From assembly GCF_004217145.1 (NCBI RefSeq), contig NZ_SHKR01000019.1:280821-344820 (forward strand): a stretch of 64,000 nt of DNA, in the 5' to 3' direction. The DNA comes from Kribbella rubisoli. Its GTDB lineage: Bacteria > Actinomycetota > Actinomycetes > Propionibacteriales > Kribbellaceae. Positions 8,474-16,755 of the stretch are shown here, piece by piece (the stretch's first letter is position 1; every line of letters starts with the position of its first letter). The notes under the pieces were generated by a model, which saw only the letters and a program-made list of their open reading frames with translations, had not been told where the DNA came from and searched no databases. Position numbers and translations under genes: made by a program.

Positions 8474-9427
8474 ATGACCGCCGTACTGCCATCCTCGTTC
8501 ACCGTTCGTCCGCCGTCGAAGGAGGACGCCCAGGCGCTCCTCGAGCTGGTGTCGGACTACAACACCTCGGTGATCGGCTTCGCCGACTACACGCTGGAGG
8601 ACGCGGAGGACGAGCTCACCGAGCCCGGGTTCACTGCAGAGACCGATGGGTGGTTGGTGTTCGACGGGGACCGCTTGGTCGGCTACGGCGCGGTCTTCGG
8701 TAAGGGCGACCACCGCCAGCTCGACCTGGATGTGGTGACCGCAGACCTGGCCGTGGAGACCTACCTGCTCGAGCGCATTCTCAGGCGTGCGGCGGAGTTT
8801 GCTGTGCAGTACGGGCATTCGTCCGTCCAGCTGGACGGAGGCAACTATCAGGTGGACGCCGCGCGCCGGGATCGCTTCGCCGGTTACGGTTTCGAGCCTG
8901 GCACGACGTTCCACCGGATGCGGATCGATCACGCCGAGCCGGTCGCCGTACCGGAGGTTCCGGCCGGGGTGACGGTACGGCGGGGTGCGCCGGACGAGGC
9001 GAGTCAGCGCGCGGGGCACGCCGTACTGAATGAGAGTTTCGAGGGGCAGTTCGGGTTCACGCCGCGGTCGTTCGAGGAGTGGCACGCGGCGCAGGAGAAC
9101 TTCTCGGCGTTCGACTGGTCGCAGCTGACGTTGCTCGAACTCGACGGTGAGGTCGTGGCGATCCGGTCGTGCACGAGCCAGTTCGTCGGGGACGAGAACT
9201 GCGGGTACATCGGCCGGTTGGGCGTGCTGGACAAGGCGCGCGGGAAGGGGCTGGCGAAGTTCCTGCTGCGGGACCAGTTCGCGCTCGACGCAGCGGCGGG
9301 CCGGGCCGGCACGATCCTCCACGTCGACACCAACAATCCGACACCCGCCCTCGGCGTCTACCTGTCGGTCGGCATGCAGCCCACCCTCGTCATGGAGGTC
9401 CTGCGCCGCGAGGTAACCGCCGCATGA
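8474..9427 (+). CDS. Two-domain GNAT acetyltransferase, first of tandem pair
   Basis: The 317-residue protein has two GNAT halves; the C-terminal half carries the clear acetyl-CoA motif (LDKARGKGLAKFLLRDQF) and ends in NNPTPALGVYLSVGM. It is a paralogue of the next gene along its whole length. The double-GNAT layout is like mycothiol synthase, but the residues are not close enough to call MshD. The ATG at 8474 lies about 40 nt after the dacB stop. Its stop overlaps the next start in ATGA. Confidence 0.8.
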   Translation: MTAVLPSSFTVRPPSKEDAQALLELVSDYNTSVIGFADYTLEDAEDELTEPGFTAETDGWLVFDGDRLVGYGAVFGKGDHRQLDLDVVTADLAVETYLLERILRRAAEFAVQYGHSSVQLDGGNYQVDAARRDRFAGYGFEPGTTFHRMRIDHAEPVAVPEVPAGVTVRRGAPDEASQRAGHAVLNESFEGQFGFTPRSFEEWHAAQENFSAFDWSQLTLLELDGEVVAIRSCTSQFVGDENCGYIGRLGVLDKARGKGLAKFLLRDQFALDAAAGRAGTILHVDTNNPTPALGVYLSVGMQPTLVMEVLRREVTAA

Positions 9428-10344
9428 CCCTTCCCGCGGGTTACACATCCCGCCCGATGGTTCTGCAAGACGCACCCGTCATCGCCGAGCAGTCCGCGGC
9501 GTACACCTCCGCCCTCCTGGGCTTCCCCAAACACAGCCCCGAAGACGTCGCCAACTACCTCCGCGACCCCGGCATCAACCTCCGAACCGACGGCTGGGTG
9601 GTACTCACCCCTGACGGCCACTTCGCCGGCTCCGCAACCGCAGTCACCACGCCCACCCACCTAAACGTCGACATCCTGAGCCAACACCCAGCCGTCCTGA
9701 ACTGGCTCCTCACCCAAGCCGAACACCGCGCCGGTGGTGAGGCTGTGGTGCGGGTGGGTGTGATTCGGCAGGACCGCATGCTGCCCGATGTGCTGCTTGC
9801 GCGGGGGTTTGTGGTTGGTACCTCGGTGCAGCGGATGCGGATCGGATTCGACGGGCCGGTCGCTGCACCGTCTGTGCCGGACGGGGTTGTTGTACGGCGG
9901 GGAGCGTTGGATGAGGCGAGCAGGCGGGCGGCGCACAGCGTGTTGATGGAGGCGTTCAAGGAGCAGCCTGGGGCGTTGCCGCGGCCGTTCGGGGAATGGG
10001 TGGAGTCGCGGGAGAGTCGGTCGACATTCGACTGGTCGCAGGTGACGCTCGTCGAGCTGGACGGCGAACCGGTGGGCGTGACCGAGTGCAACGACAACTT
10101 CGTCAGCACCGACAACTGCGGGTACGTCGGCCGCCTCGCCGTCGTACCGTCTGCCCGCGGACGCGGTCTCGCAACGTTCCTCCTGCGCACCGCCTTCGCC
10201 ACCGACGCGGCCGCCGGACGCGACGGCACGATCCTTCACGTCGACTCCAGCAACCCCACCCCGGCGGTCGCGCTCTACACCGGCGTCGGCATGCGCCCGG
10301 ACCTGATCAGCGACATCTGGCAGAGAACGATCCAGCCGGCCTGA
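9424..10344 (+). CDS. Two-domain GNAT acetyltransferase, second of tandem pair
   Basis: A 306-residue paralogue of the preceding gene. Shared blocks include TDGWVV/TDGWLV, FDWSQVTLVELDGE, NCGYVGRLAVVPSARGRGLA and GTILHVDSSNPTPAVALYTGVGM. The acetyl-CoA loop is PSARGRGLATFLL. Translation is coupled to the first copy by ATGA. Codon choice in 9730-10010 (many TTG, GTT, GGG) differs from the strongly C-ending codons on both sides, so the two halves may have had different recent histories. The acceptor substrate is unknown. The 3' end overlaps the leftward membrane-protein gene by 38 bp. Confidence 0.8.
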   Translation: MTLPAGYTSRPMVLQDAPVIAEQSAAYTSALLGFPKHSPEDVANYLRDPGINLRTDGWVVLTPDGHFAGSATAVTTPTHLNVDILSQHPAVLNWLLTQAEHRAGGEAVVRVGVIRQDRMLPDVLLARGFVVGTSVQRMRIGFDGPVAAPSVPDGVVVRRGALDEASRRAAHSVLMEAFKEQPGALPRPFGEWVESRESRSTFDWSQVTLVELDGEPVGVTECNDNFVSTDNCGYVGRLAVVPSARGRGLATFLLRTAFATDAAAGRDGTILHVDSSNPTPAVALYTGVGMRPDLISDIWQRTIQPA

Positions 10345-10939
10345 GGCAGCCGCGTCCCTTCAGCACAACGCGTTCACCGGTCGTACCGGCGTACACCGTC
10401 CGGTTCCCGAGCGGACTCTTCAGATCGAGCTTGAGCGTGGTCGGCGCGGGACCGGGATTGTTGCACTGGTGGCCTTCGTTCTGGTCCGGCCCGACCCCGT
10501 ACCGGTACGCCGCGATCCGGACCGACCCGCCGTCCTGGGACAGGATCCGCACCACCGTGTTCGGCTCGCACGGCTCGATCGCGACCTCGTCCGGCTCGAC
10601 TCCCACGATCAGCAGCGAGAGATGATCCGGATCCAGCCGCGCCGACGTCACCGCGATCTCGCCCCGGAGCAGGATCATCGTCGTACCGAGCTTGTACCGC
10701 TGCGGCGCCGGCCCGTCGACCGCGTACTTCGGCGCTTCCAGCCCGATCGTCGGCTCGGTGTCCGCTTTCGGGTAGCCGAGTACGCCGGCGACCCCGGCCA
10801 CGATCACGATCGCCACCACCGCGGCCGACTGGACATACCGTCGACGGCGCAACTCGCGGGCGGCCCGCTCGAGCTCCTCGAACGGCGGCGCCTCGTCCGG
10901 CGTCCGCTCGTCGACATACTCGACCAGCTGGTCACGCAT
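10307..10939 (-). CDS. Single-pass membrane protein paired with sigma factor (putative anti-sigma-like)
   Basis: A 210-residue protein: about 50 charged cytoplasmic residues, one membrane helix (residues 38-60, VVAIVIVAGVAGVLGY), then about 150 extracytoplasmic residues with a Cys-containing C-terminal region. I recognise no zinc anti-sigma HxxxCxxC motif. Its start overlaps the sigma-factor stop by 8 nt, so the two are translated together. Position and topology suggest a sensor or regulator of that sigma factor, which is inference; it may simply be an unknown secreted-domain protein. Confidence 0.65.
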   Translation of the reverse strand: MRDQLVEYVDERTPDEAPPFEELERAARELRRRRYVQSAAVVAIVIVAGVAGVLGYPKADTEPTIGLEAPKYAVDGPAPQRYKLGTTMILLRGEIAVTSARLDPDHLSLLIVGVEPDEVAIEPCEPNTVVRILSQDGGSVRIAAYRYGVGPDQNEGHQCNNPGPAPTTLKLDLKSPLGNRTVYAGTTGERVVLKGRGCLRPAGSFSARCR

Positions 10940-11399
10940 CCTCGAGCACCTGCCCGAATGCCCGCCGCGCCCGCACCAATCGCGCATTGACCGCGCCGAC
11001 CGGCAGCTCCAGATCCTGAGCGATCTGCTCGACCGGCAACTCCATCACGTCACGCAGTACGACGATCGCCCGCTGCTCCGGCGTGATCCGGGCCAGCGCG
11101 GCCTCGACGTCACCAGCGGGCTCACGCTTCGGACGACCGGAGAGCCGGGCCGCCAATCGGAGCACCACCTCACGACGACGCAACCGGCCGACCATCGTCC
11201 GCACGGCGAGCCCGCGCACCCACGCCTCCGGATCCTCGAACCGGCGGATCGAATCCCAACGCCCGAGCAGCCTCGCGTACGCGTCCTGCGCCACCAGCTC
11301 GGCGTCCACGCGCGATCCCCCGATCGACACCAGTACGCCGATCAGCCGCGGCCAGGTCTGCCGGTACAGAGCGGCAATATCCGCCCTTCGGTCATCCAC
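10932..11399 (-). CDS. ECF sigma factor, SigE-like small family
   Basis: A 155-residue sigma-70 factor with region 2 (ALYRQTWPRLIG through FEDPEAWVRGLAVRTMVGRLRRR) and region 4 (ITPEQRAIVVLRDVMELPVEQIAQDL, then VNARLVRARRAF). Region 3 is absent, as in ECF factors, and the spacing matches the short SigE-family group abundant in actinomycetes. The start is set to GTG at 11399, where homology to region 2 begins; the upstream GAGGG is unusually close, so the start is uncertain. It is followed by an overlapping membrane-protein gene and is divergent from the ArsR-MFS pair. Confidence 0.75.
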   Translation of the reverse strand: MDDRRADIAALYRQTWPRLIGVLVSIGGSRVDAELVAQDAYARLLGRWDSIRRFEDPEAWVRGLAVRTMVGRLRRREVVLRLAARLSGRPKREPAGDVEAALARITPEQRAIVVLRDVMELPVEQIAQDLELPVGAVNARLVRARRAFGQVLEDA

Positions 11400-11453
11400 G
11401 CCCTCAGTGTCCCGCCGTACCCGGACCGGCGACAGAGGTTGCCTCCGGGAGAT

Positions 11454-11485
11454 CTGAGAGATTACTCTCGAAACATGTCTCTCAG
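11454..11485. promoter_or_regulatory. Palindrome spanning the arsR-type start codon (candidate operator)
   Basis: Perfect inverted arms CTGAGAGA (11454-11461) and TCTCTCAG (11478-11485) are separated by 16 nt, with a nested GAGA...TCTC inside. The ATG of the ArsR-type gene lies in the spacer. The site is in the 75-bp divergent gap before the sigma-factor gene. A dimeric winged-helix repressor could bind here and regulate itself, and perhaps both directions. This rests on symmetry and position only. Confidence 0.5.
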
Positions 11486-12068
11486 AAATCCGTACGGCGA
11501 TTTCGAGATCACCGACCCGCAGGCAATGCGTGCGTTGGCGCATCCCGTCCGGCTCGCGGCGCTCAGCTACTTGCAGAGGAACGGCCCGGCCACGGCCACC
11601 CAGCTGTCCGAGCACGTCGGCGCCTCTCCGTCCGTCACCAGCTGGCACCTGCGGCACCTCGCCACCTTCGGCCTGGTCGTCGACGGCCCGCCGCCGAGCG
11701 GTTCGGACCGGCGGCAACGCTGGTGGAACGCGGTCGCCCACGGCTTCCGGTACGAGATGCCGGACACCGCGGAAGGCGTCGAGGCCGGCCGCCTACTGCG
11801 GACCGAGATCATGAACCAGGCGCTCGAGGCAGCTCAGCACTGGATCGCGGAGACCGAACCGAACCTGGCCCCCGAGTGGAGCCGGCTCGCCGGCTCGGCG
11901 AACACCCTGCTGGTCATCACCCCCACAGAAGCCGAGGCGATCGAGTCCGCGATCGAGCAACTGTTCGCGCCGTACGTCCAGCGTCGCGACGCCGACGAGG
12001 CGCCGGACGACGCGCACCCGGTCCGCTACCTCCGCATTTCCTTGCCCGAAGCAACGGACTCGCAATGA
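11475..12068 (+). CDS. ArsR-type winged-helix regulator
   Basis: A 197-residue DNA-binding regulator. The helix-turn-helix lies at residues 20-75 (MRALAHPVRLAALSYL, then TATQLSEHVGASPSVTSWHLRHLATFGLV), the ArsR/YhjD-like HTH_20 pattern. The rest resembles the ligand or dimer region of larger ArsR-like proteins; no metal-binding Cys pair is visible. Its stop overlaps the start of an MFS transporter gene (ATGA), so it probably controls that pump. ATG at 11475 was chosen over an upstream in-frame start because homology begins there. Confidence 0.8.
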   Translation: MSLRNPYGDFEITDPQAMRALAHPVRLAALSYLQRNGPATATQLSEHVGASPSVTSWHLRHLATFGLVVDGPPPSGSDRRQRWWNAVAHGFRYEMPDTAEGVEAGRLLRTEIMNQALEAAQHWIAETEPNLAPEWSRLAGSANTLLVITPTEAEAIESAIEQLFAPYVQRRDADEAPDDAHPVRYLRISLPEATDSQ

Positions 12069-13321
12069 GCACGGTCTCCGCCACCAGCCTCTGGCGCGAC
12101 CGCCGGTTCCGCACGTTCTGGTCCGCGCAGACGATCTCGGCGTTCGGCGACCGGGTCACCGAGCTCGCGTTGCCGTTGATCGCCGTGACGCTGCTCGACG
12201 CCTCCCCCAGCCAGGTCGGGTTCCTGACCGCGGCGGTCTGGCTGCCGAACATCGCGTCGCTGTTCATCGGCGCCTGGGTCGACCACCGCCGCGACAAACG
12301 CCCGCTGATGATCGCGGCCGATCTGATCCGCACCGTCCTGCTGCTCTCGCTGCCGGTCGCTTACTGGCTCGATCTCCTTGCCCTGGGCCACTTGTACGCG
12401 ATCGCGATCCTGGCCGGCACGGCACAGGTCGTGTTCGGTACGGCGTACGCGTCGTTCTTCGTGCGGCTGGTCGAGCGCGACCAGTTCATGGAGGCGAACA
12501 GCAAACTCTCCGCGACCCACTCGATCTCGTTCATGGCCGGACCGGCGGTGGGCGGCGCGCTCATCCAGGCGCTCACTGCCCCGGTCGCGGTCGTCGTCGA
12601 CGCACTGTCCTTCGTCTTCTCGGCCATCCAGATCAGCCGATTGAAGATCACTCCAGGCGTGTCCGAGGAGTCGCCCGAGCCACTCCTCCGGCGAGCTCGG
12701 GCCGGCATGCGCTATGTGCTCAAGCACCCGTATCTCAGCCGCAGCCTGGCCTGCGCGACCACGGTCAACTTCTTCAACCTGATGAGCACGGCGCTGCTGG
12801 TGCTGTTCGCGAGCCGCATCCTCGAGCTGTCCGCGGGGACGATCGGCCTGGCGTTCGGCATCGGCGCGTCCGGCGGCCTGCTCGGCGCCGTCAGTGCGTC
12901 GCCGCTGAGCCGACGGTTCGGCGCCGGCCCGGTGATTGCGGCCGGCGCAATCGTCTTCCCCACCTCGATCGCGATCGCCGCACTCGCGGACGGTCCGACC
13001 TGGGCGAAGGCGGCCGCGCTCGGTGCGGCCGAGTTCGTCGGGGCGTTCGCGGTGATGTGTTTCGACGTACCGCTGAACTCGCTGCAGGCGGCCGTGACCC
13101 ACGATCACATGCGGAGCCGGGTCGCCGGTGCGTTCAGCAGCATCAACTACGGCATCAGGCCGCTCGGCGCGGTCGCCGGAGGGTTCCTCGGCACCTGGAT
13201 CGGTGTCCGCGAAACCCTCCTCGTGTCCGCAGCCGGCGGCCTGCTGTCCGTGCTGTGGCTGATCGGCTCACCGATCATCCGCACCCGCGAACTGACCGGC
13301 TTGGAACCTCCCGAGCTTTAG
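12065..13321 (+). CDS. MFS efflux transporter (12-helix, MFS_3-like)
   Basis: A 418-residue major facilitator with about 12 membrane helices. It starts LWRDRRFRTFWSAQTISAFGDRV, the usual opening of the macrolide/enterobactin exporter-like MFS_3 group, and has the loop 2-3 motif GAWVDHRRDKRPLM. It is co-translated with the ArsR-type regulator. The substrate is unknown. The stop overlaps the stop of the leftward MFS gene by 4 bp. Confidence 0.85.
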   Translation: MSTVSATSLWRDRRFRTFWSAQTISAFGDRVTELALPLIAVTLLDASPSQVGFLTAAVWLPNIASLFIGAWVDHRRDKRPLMIAADLIRTVLLLSLPVAYWLDLLALGHLYAIAILAGTAQVVFGTAYASFFVRLVERDQFMEANSKLSATHSISFMAGPAVGGALIQALTAPVAVVVDALSFVFSAIQISRLKITPGVSEESPEPLLRRARAGMRYVLKHPYLSRSLACATTVNFFNLMSTALLVLFASRILELSAGTIGLAFGIGASGGLLGAVSASPLSRRFGAGPVIAAGAIVFPTSIAIAALADGPTWAKAAALGAAEFVGAFAVMCFDVPLNSLQAAVTHDHMRSRVAGAFSSINYGIRPLGAVAGGFLGTWIGVRETLLVSAAGGLLSVLWLIGSPIIRTRELTGLEPPEL

Positions 13322-14934
13322 TCGTGCACTGCGCGATCGGCAAGGTCCTCGATGTCGTCGACCTTGTTCACGGTCGTGCGGAGCGGGACCTCCTTGATGA
13401 ACAGCACCGCGATCAGGGCGACCGCCGCACATGCGGCCGCGATCAGGAAGATCCGCCCGGTCGCATCGCCGTACGACTGCCGAACCAACGCCGCCAGCTG
13501 CGGCGGCAGGTGACCGACGTCGAGGAGGCTCGTGCTTCCGGAACCACCCTCCTGAAGCTTCCGCGCCGCCTCGGCACCGCCCGGACCGGCGAGCACACCG
13601 GCCACGATCAGGCTCTTCACGTGGGCAGCGAGGACCGCGCCCAGCGCGGAGACGCCGACCGCACCACCCAGGCTGCGGAAGAACGCCACGGTTGCGCTCG
13701 ATGCGCCGATCTCCCGGACGTCCACGGTGTTCTGTACGGCGAGGACCAGGTTCTGCATGGTCATGCCCATACCGAGACCCATCGCCAGCATGCCGAGTCC
13801 GACGTACCAGTACGGCGAGGTGTGGTCGATCGTGCCGAGGATCAGCAGACCGACGAGCAGCAGTACGCCGCCTGAGACCAGGTACCGCTTCCACTTGCCG
13901 TAGCGGCTGATGAGCTGACCGGAGCCCGCCGAACCGAAGAACGAACCGAGCATCATCGGGATCGTCAGCAGGCCGGCCTCGGTCGGGCTGTAGCCGCGGG
14001 CGATCTGGAAGTACTGCCCGAGGAACAGCGCGCTGCCGAACATCGCGACGCCGACCGCGAGGCTGGCGACGATCGCCAGTGCGGTGGTCCGCTCGCGGAC
14101 GACCTTGAGCGGGACGAGCGGCTCCTTCACCCGGTTCTCGACCATGACCGCGACGAACCCGACGAGCAGCGTGCCGCCGACGAACAGCGCGGACTGCCAC
14201 GACATCCAGGCGAAGTCCGTGCCGGCGAACGTGACCCAGAGCAGCGGCAGGCTGGCCGCGATGCTGATCAGGACGGCGCCGACGTAGTCGATCCGGACCT
14301 CACGCTTGATCATCGGCAGGTGCAGGTACTTCTGCAGGATGACCAGGCTGACGACGGCCAGCGGGACGCAGACGTAGAAACACCAGCGCCAGCCGAGCCA
14401 CGAGGTGTCGACGATGACGCCGCCGATGAGCGGGCCGCTGACGGTCGCAACCGCCATCACGGCACCCATGTAGCCGGAGTACCGGCCCCGCGACCGGGGT
14501 GGGATCGCGGCGCCGATGATGGCCTGGGCCAGCGCCATCAGACCGCCCATCGCGAGGCCCTGCAGGACGCGGGCGCCGATCAGGAACGGCACGGTGTGGG
14601 ACAGACCGGCCAGCGCGGACCCGATCACGAAGACCGAGATCGCGACCTGGACCAGCAGTTTCTTGCTCACCAGGTCCGCGAGCTTGCCCCAGATGGGCGT
14701 GGACACAGTGGTGGCCAGCAGGCTCGCAGTGAGGACCCACGTGTACTGCGTCTGGGATCCCTCGAGGTCGGCGATGATCGTCGGCAGGGCATTGCTGACG
14801 ATCGTCGAGCTCAGCATCGCCGTGAACAGCGCGGCGAGCAGGCCGATCAGGATCTCGAGGATCTCGCGGTGGGTGAGTTCCGGCGCGGCAGGCCCAGAAA
14901 CGGACCCGGCCTGCCGGGTCTCGGTGACAGTCAT
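13318..14934 (-). CDS. MFS drug transporter, DHA2 (EmrB/QacA) family
   Basis: A 538-residue, 14-helix proton antiporter. Motifs: TIVSNALPTIIADLEG in helix 1, GKLADLVSKKLLVQ in loop 2-3, and QGLAMGGLMALAQAIIG (motif C region) with GRYSGYMGAVMAVATVSGPLIGG following. It is the downstream gene of a MarR regulator, overlapping by 1 nt (TGATG), so drug-responsive control of an efflux pump is the natural reading. It is convergent with the other MFS gene. Confidence 0.9.
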   Translation of the reverse strand: MTVTETRQAGSVSGPAAPELTHREILEILIGLLAALFTAMLSSTIVSNALPTIIADLEGSQTQYTWVLTASLLATTVSTPIWGKLADLVSKKLLVQVAISVFVIGSALAGLSHTVPFLIGARVLQGLAMGGLMALAQAIIGAAIPPRSRGRYSGYMGAVMAVATVSGPLIGGVIVDTSWLGWRWCFYVCVPLAVVSLVILQKYLHLPMIKREVRIDYVGAVLISIAASLPLLWVTFAGTDFAWMSWQSALFVGGTLLVGFVAVMVENRVKEPLVPLKVVRERTTALAIVASLAVGVAMFGSALFLGQYFQIARGYSPTEAGLLTIPMMLGSFFGSAGSGQLISRYGKWKRYLVSGGVLLLVGLLILGTIDHTSPYWYVGLGMLAMGLGMGMTMQNLVLAVQNTVDVREIGASSATVAFFRSLGGAVGVSALGAVLAAHVKSLIVAGVLAGPGGAEAARKLQEGGSGSTSLLDVGHLPPQLAALVRQSYGDATGRIFLIAAACAAVALIAVLFIKEVPLRTTVNKVDDIEDLADRAVHD

Positions 14935-15440
14935 CAGTCTCCAGTCGATTGTGTGCGCCTCACGACCTGGTTGACCTCGGTGATGGCGTGCGCGATCCGC
15001 TGCATGGTCTCTGCAGCGGCGAGCAGCGCGTCGTCGTCGAGGTCCGCCAGGGCGGCACGAAGGTGCTGGGTGTAGGACGAGTACAGGGCCTCCAGCTGGG
15101 CCTTTCCGGCTGGCGCCAGGCTGACCAGCCCGACTCGGGCATCGGCCGGGTCGGGTCGACGGCTCACCAGTCCGTCGGCCTCCAGCGCTGCTACCTGCCG
15201 GCTCACCACCGACGCGTCGACGCCGAGCTTGGCCGCGATCTCCCCGCCGCGCTGCTCGCCGCCCTTGTGCAGGATCTTGAGCACGCTCGCGTCGGACCGT
15301 CGCAGCCCGCTGTCGGGCATCAGGTGCCGGTGTTCGATACATCGCACCGCGCGGATCAGCGAACTGACCCCTTCGAGGACCTCCTGCGCCGGTGCGTCCC
15401 GCTCTACCCCCGGGACAAGGGGTTGCTGAGCTAGTTGCAT
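14934..15440 (-). CDS. MarR family regulator of the adjacent DHA2 pump
   Basis: A 168-residue winged-helix protein. The recognition region is GGEIAAKLGVDASVVSRQVAALEADGLVSRRPDPADAR (wing with Asp-Arg), and a C-terminal dimer helix follows. It is the first gene of the MarR-DHA2 unit. The ATG is only about 10 nt after a TATATA-type -10 box and lacks a ribosome binding site, so the mRNA is probably leaderless. A palindrome overlies that promoter, implying self-repression relieved by a ligand. Confidence 0.88.
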   Translation of the reverse strand: MQLAQQPLVPGVERDAPAQEVLEGVSSLIRAVRCIEHRHLMPDSGLRRSDASVLKILHKGGEQRGGEIAAKLGVDASVVSRQVAALEADGLVSRRPDPADARVGLVSLAPAGKAQLEALYSSYTQHLRAALADLDDDALLAAAETMQRIAHAITEVNQVVRRTQSTGD

Positions 15441-15443
15441 AAC

Positions 15444-15476
15444 CCAACTATATACTCAAATAGTTGGTTTCCACAA
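15444..15476 (-). promoter_or_regulatory. MarR promoter with overlapping operator palindrome
   Basis: Read on the minus strand, TTGTGG (-35, about 15471-15476), a 16-nt spacer and TATATA (-10, about 15449-15454) precede the ATG at 15440. The palindrome CCAACTAT (15444-15451) / ATAGTTGG (15460-15467), with an 8-nt spacer, covers the -10 region. Such near-perfect AT-rich symmetry is rare in this GC-rich sequence and is the expected size for a MarR dimer site. Confidence 0.65.
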
Positions 15477-15490
15477 CCATATCCCCAGGC

Positions 15491-15499
15491 TGTGGATAA
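15491..15499 (-). promoter_or_regulatory. Isolated DnaA-box-like 9-mer
   Basis: TGTGGATAA is the exact complement of the classical DnaA box TTATCCACA. It lies in the 80-bp gap between two MarR-type genes. A single box does not make an origin; it may titrate DnaA or be chance. Confidence 0.3.
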
Positions 15500-15520
15500 C
15501 CGGTTACACGGGGTGAGACC

Positions 15521-15976
15521 TCAGCCGAGGTCGGTGTTCAGGCGGGCGAGGAGGCGGCCCAGGTCGGCGAGGTCTGTCGGGTTCCAGCGGTCGAGGATGG
15601 CGCGGAACTCGGTCTGCCGTTGGGTGCGCATCGCTTCGTAGCGCTCGGCGCCGGTGGTGGTGAGGCGGAGCAGGCGGGCGCGGCCGTCGTCGGGGTCGCC
15701 GACGCGTTCGATCAGGCCGAGGTTCTCGAGCTGGGTGATGCCGCGGCTGACGGTCGACTTGTCGAGGCCGAGGACCTGGGCGACGTCGGAGGCACGTACG
15801 CCGGCGCCGTTGCCGGTCCCCATCTCGATCTGGGAGATCAGCGCATACCCGGCGGCGTCCATCTCGGGGTGAACGCGCCGGGCCAGTCGGAGTGACGCGG
15901 AGCGCGAACGGCGGAACAGCGCCGACAGCTCCTGCTCGATCGCCGCGACCATCTCCTCCGAGCGCTCTACCTGCAT
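15521..15976 (-). CDS. MarR family regulator downstream of hisF
   Basis: A 151-residue MarR protein. The HTH reads VRASDVAQVLGLDKSTVSRGITQLENLGLIERVGDPDDGRARLL, with the usual DxxR wing. It begins 2 nt after the hisF stop, so it is the last gene of the aminopeptidase-hisF-marR unit. The target is unknown; it is not obviously linked to histidine synthesis. An in-frame upstream extension through hisF is ignored because the MarR fold starts at this ATG. Confidence 0.85.
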   Translation of the reverse strand: MQVERSEEMVAAIEQELSALFRRSRSASLRLARRVHPEMDAAGYALISQIEMGTGNGAGVRASDVAQVLGLDKSTVSRGITQLENLGLIERVGDPDDGRARLLRLTTTGAERYEAMRTQRQTEFRAILDRWNPTDLADLGRLLARLNTDLG

Positions 15977-15978
15977 GC

Positions 15979-16740
15979 TCACCGGACCACGATCCCCGCG
16001 TCGCGGAGGGCCTTCTTCACATCGGCGATCCGGAAGTCGCCGAAGTGGAACACGCTGGCCGCGAGTACGGCGTCCGCACCGGCCTGGACCGCGGGCGGGA
16101 AGTGCTCCGGCGCACCCGCTCCCCCGCTGGCGATCAGCGGTACGTCGACCACGGCGCGCACCGCCTTGATCAGCTCCAGGTCGAATCCCTGCTTGGTCCC
16201 GTCGGCGTCCATCGAGTTCAGCAGGATCTCCCCCGCGCCCAGCTCGCAGCCGCGCTGGGCCCACTCGATCGCGTCCAGCCCGGCCGACTTCCGTCCGCCG
16301 TGGGTCGTCACCTCGAACCCGCTCGGCTGCTCCGCGGACCGCCGTACGTCGAGGGACAGCACCAGCACCTGGTTGCCGAACCGGTGCGCGATCTCGCGGA
16401 TCACGTCGGGACGAGCGATCGCGCCGGTGTTGATGCCGACCTTGTCCGCGCCGGCCCGGAGCAGCCGGTCGACGTCGGCCACCTCGCGGACGCCGCCGCC
16501 CACCGTGAGCGGGATGAACACCTGCTCGGCGGTCCGCCCGACCACGTCGTACGTCGTCTCGCGCGATCCCGACGACGCGGTGATGTCGAGGAACGTGAGC
16601 TCGTCGGCGCCCTCCGCGTCGTACACCTGCGCCATCTCGACCGGGTCGCCGGCATCCCGCAGGTCGGCGAAGTTCACGCCCTTCACGACGCGTCCGGCGT
16701 CGACGTCCAGGCACGGAATAACTCGTACGGCAAGGCTCAC
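15979..16740 (-). CDS. hisF: Imidazole glycerol phosphate synthase cyclase subunit HisF
   Basis: A 253-residue (beta/alpha)8 barrel that, with the HisH glutaminase, converts PRFAR and ammonia into IGP and AICAR in histidine synthesis. The catalytic Asp is in RVIPCLDVDAG (residue 12) and the second in LVLSLDVR near residue 130. Phosphate-binding loops are GGGVRE and ASGGAG. Length and motifs are complete. It lies between an M29 aminopeptidase gene (15-nt gap) and a MarR gene; hisH and priA are not adjacent, and priA is 8.6 kb away on the same strand. Confidence 0.95.
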   Translation of the reverse strand: MSLAVRVIPCLDVDAGRVVKGVNFADLRDAGDPVEMAQVYDAEGADELTFLDITASSGSRETTYDVVGRTAEQVFIPLTVGGGVREVADVDRLLRAGADKVGINTGAIARPDVIREIAHRFGNQVLVLSLDVRRSAEQPSGFEVTTHGGRKSAGLDAIEWAQRGCELGAGEILLNSMDADGTKQGFDLELIKAVRAVVDVPLIASGGAGAPEHFPPAVQAGADAVLAASVFHFGDFRIADVKKALRDAGIVVR

Positions 16741-16755
16741 GCGGAAAGGGTACCG

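Noticed and set aside
15491..15499. Replication origin suggested by a DnaA box
   Set aside because: Only one box, no AT-rich unwinding region, and no dnaA, dnaN or gyrB nearby.
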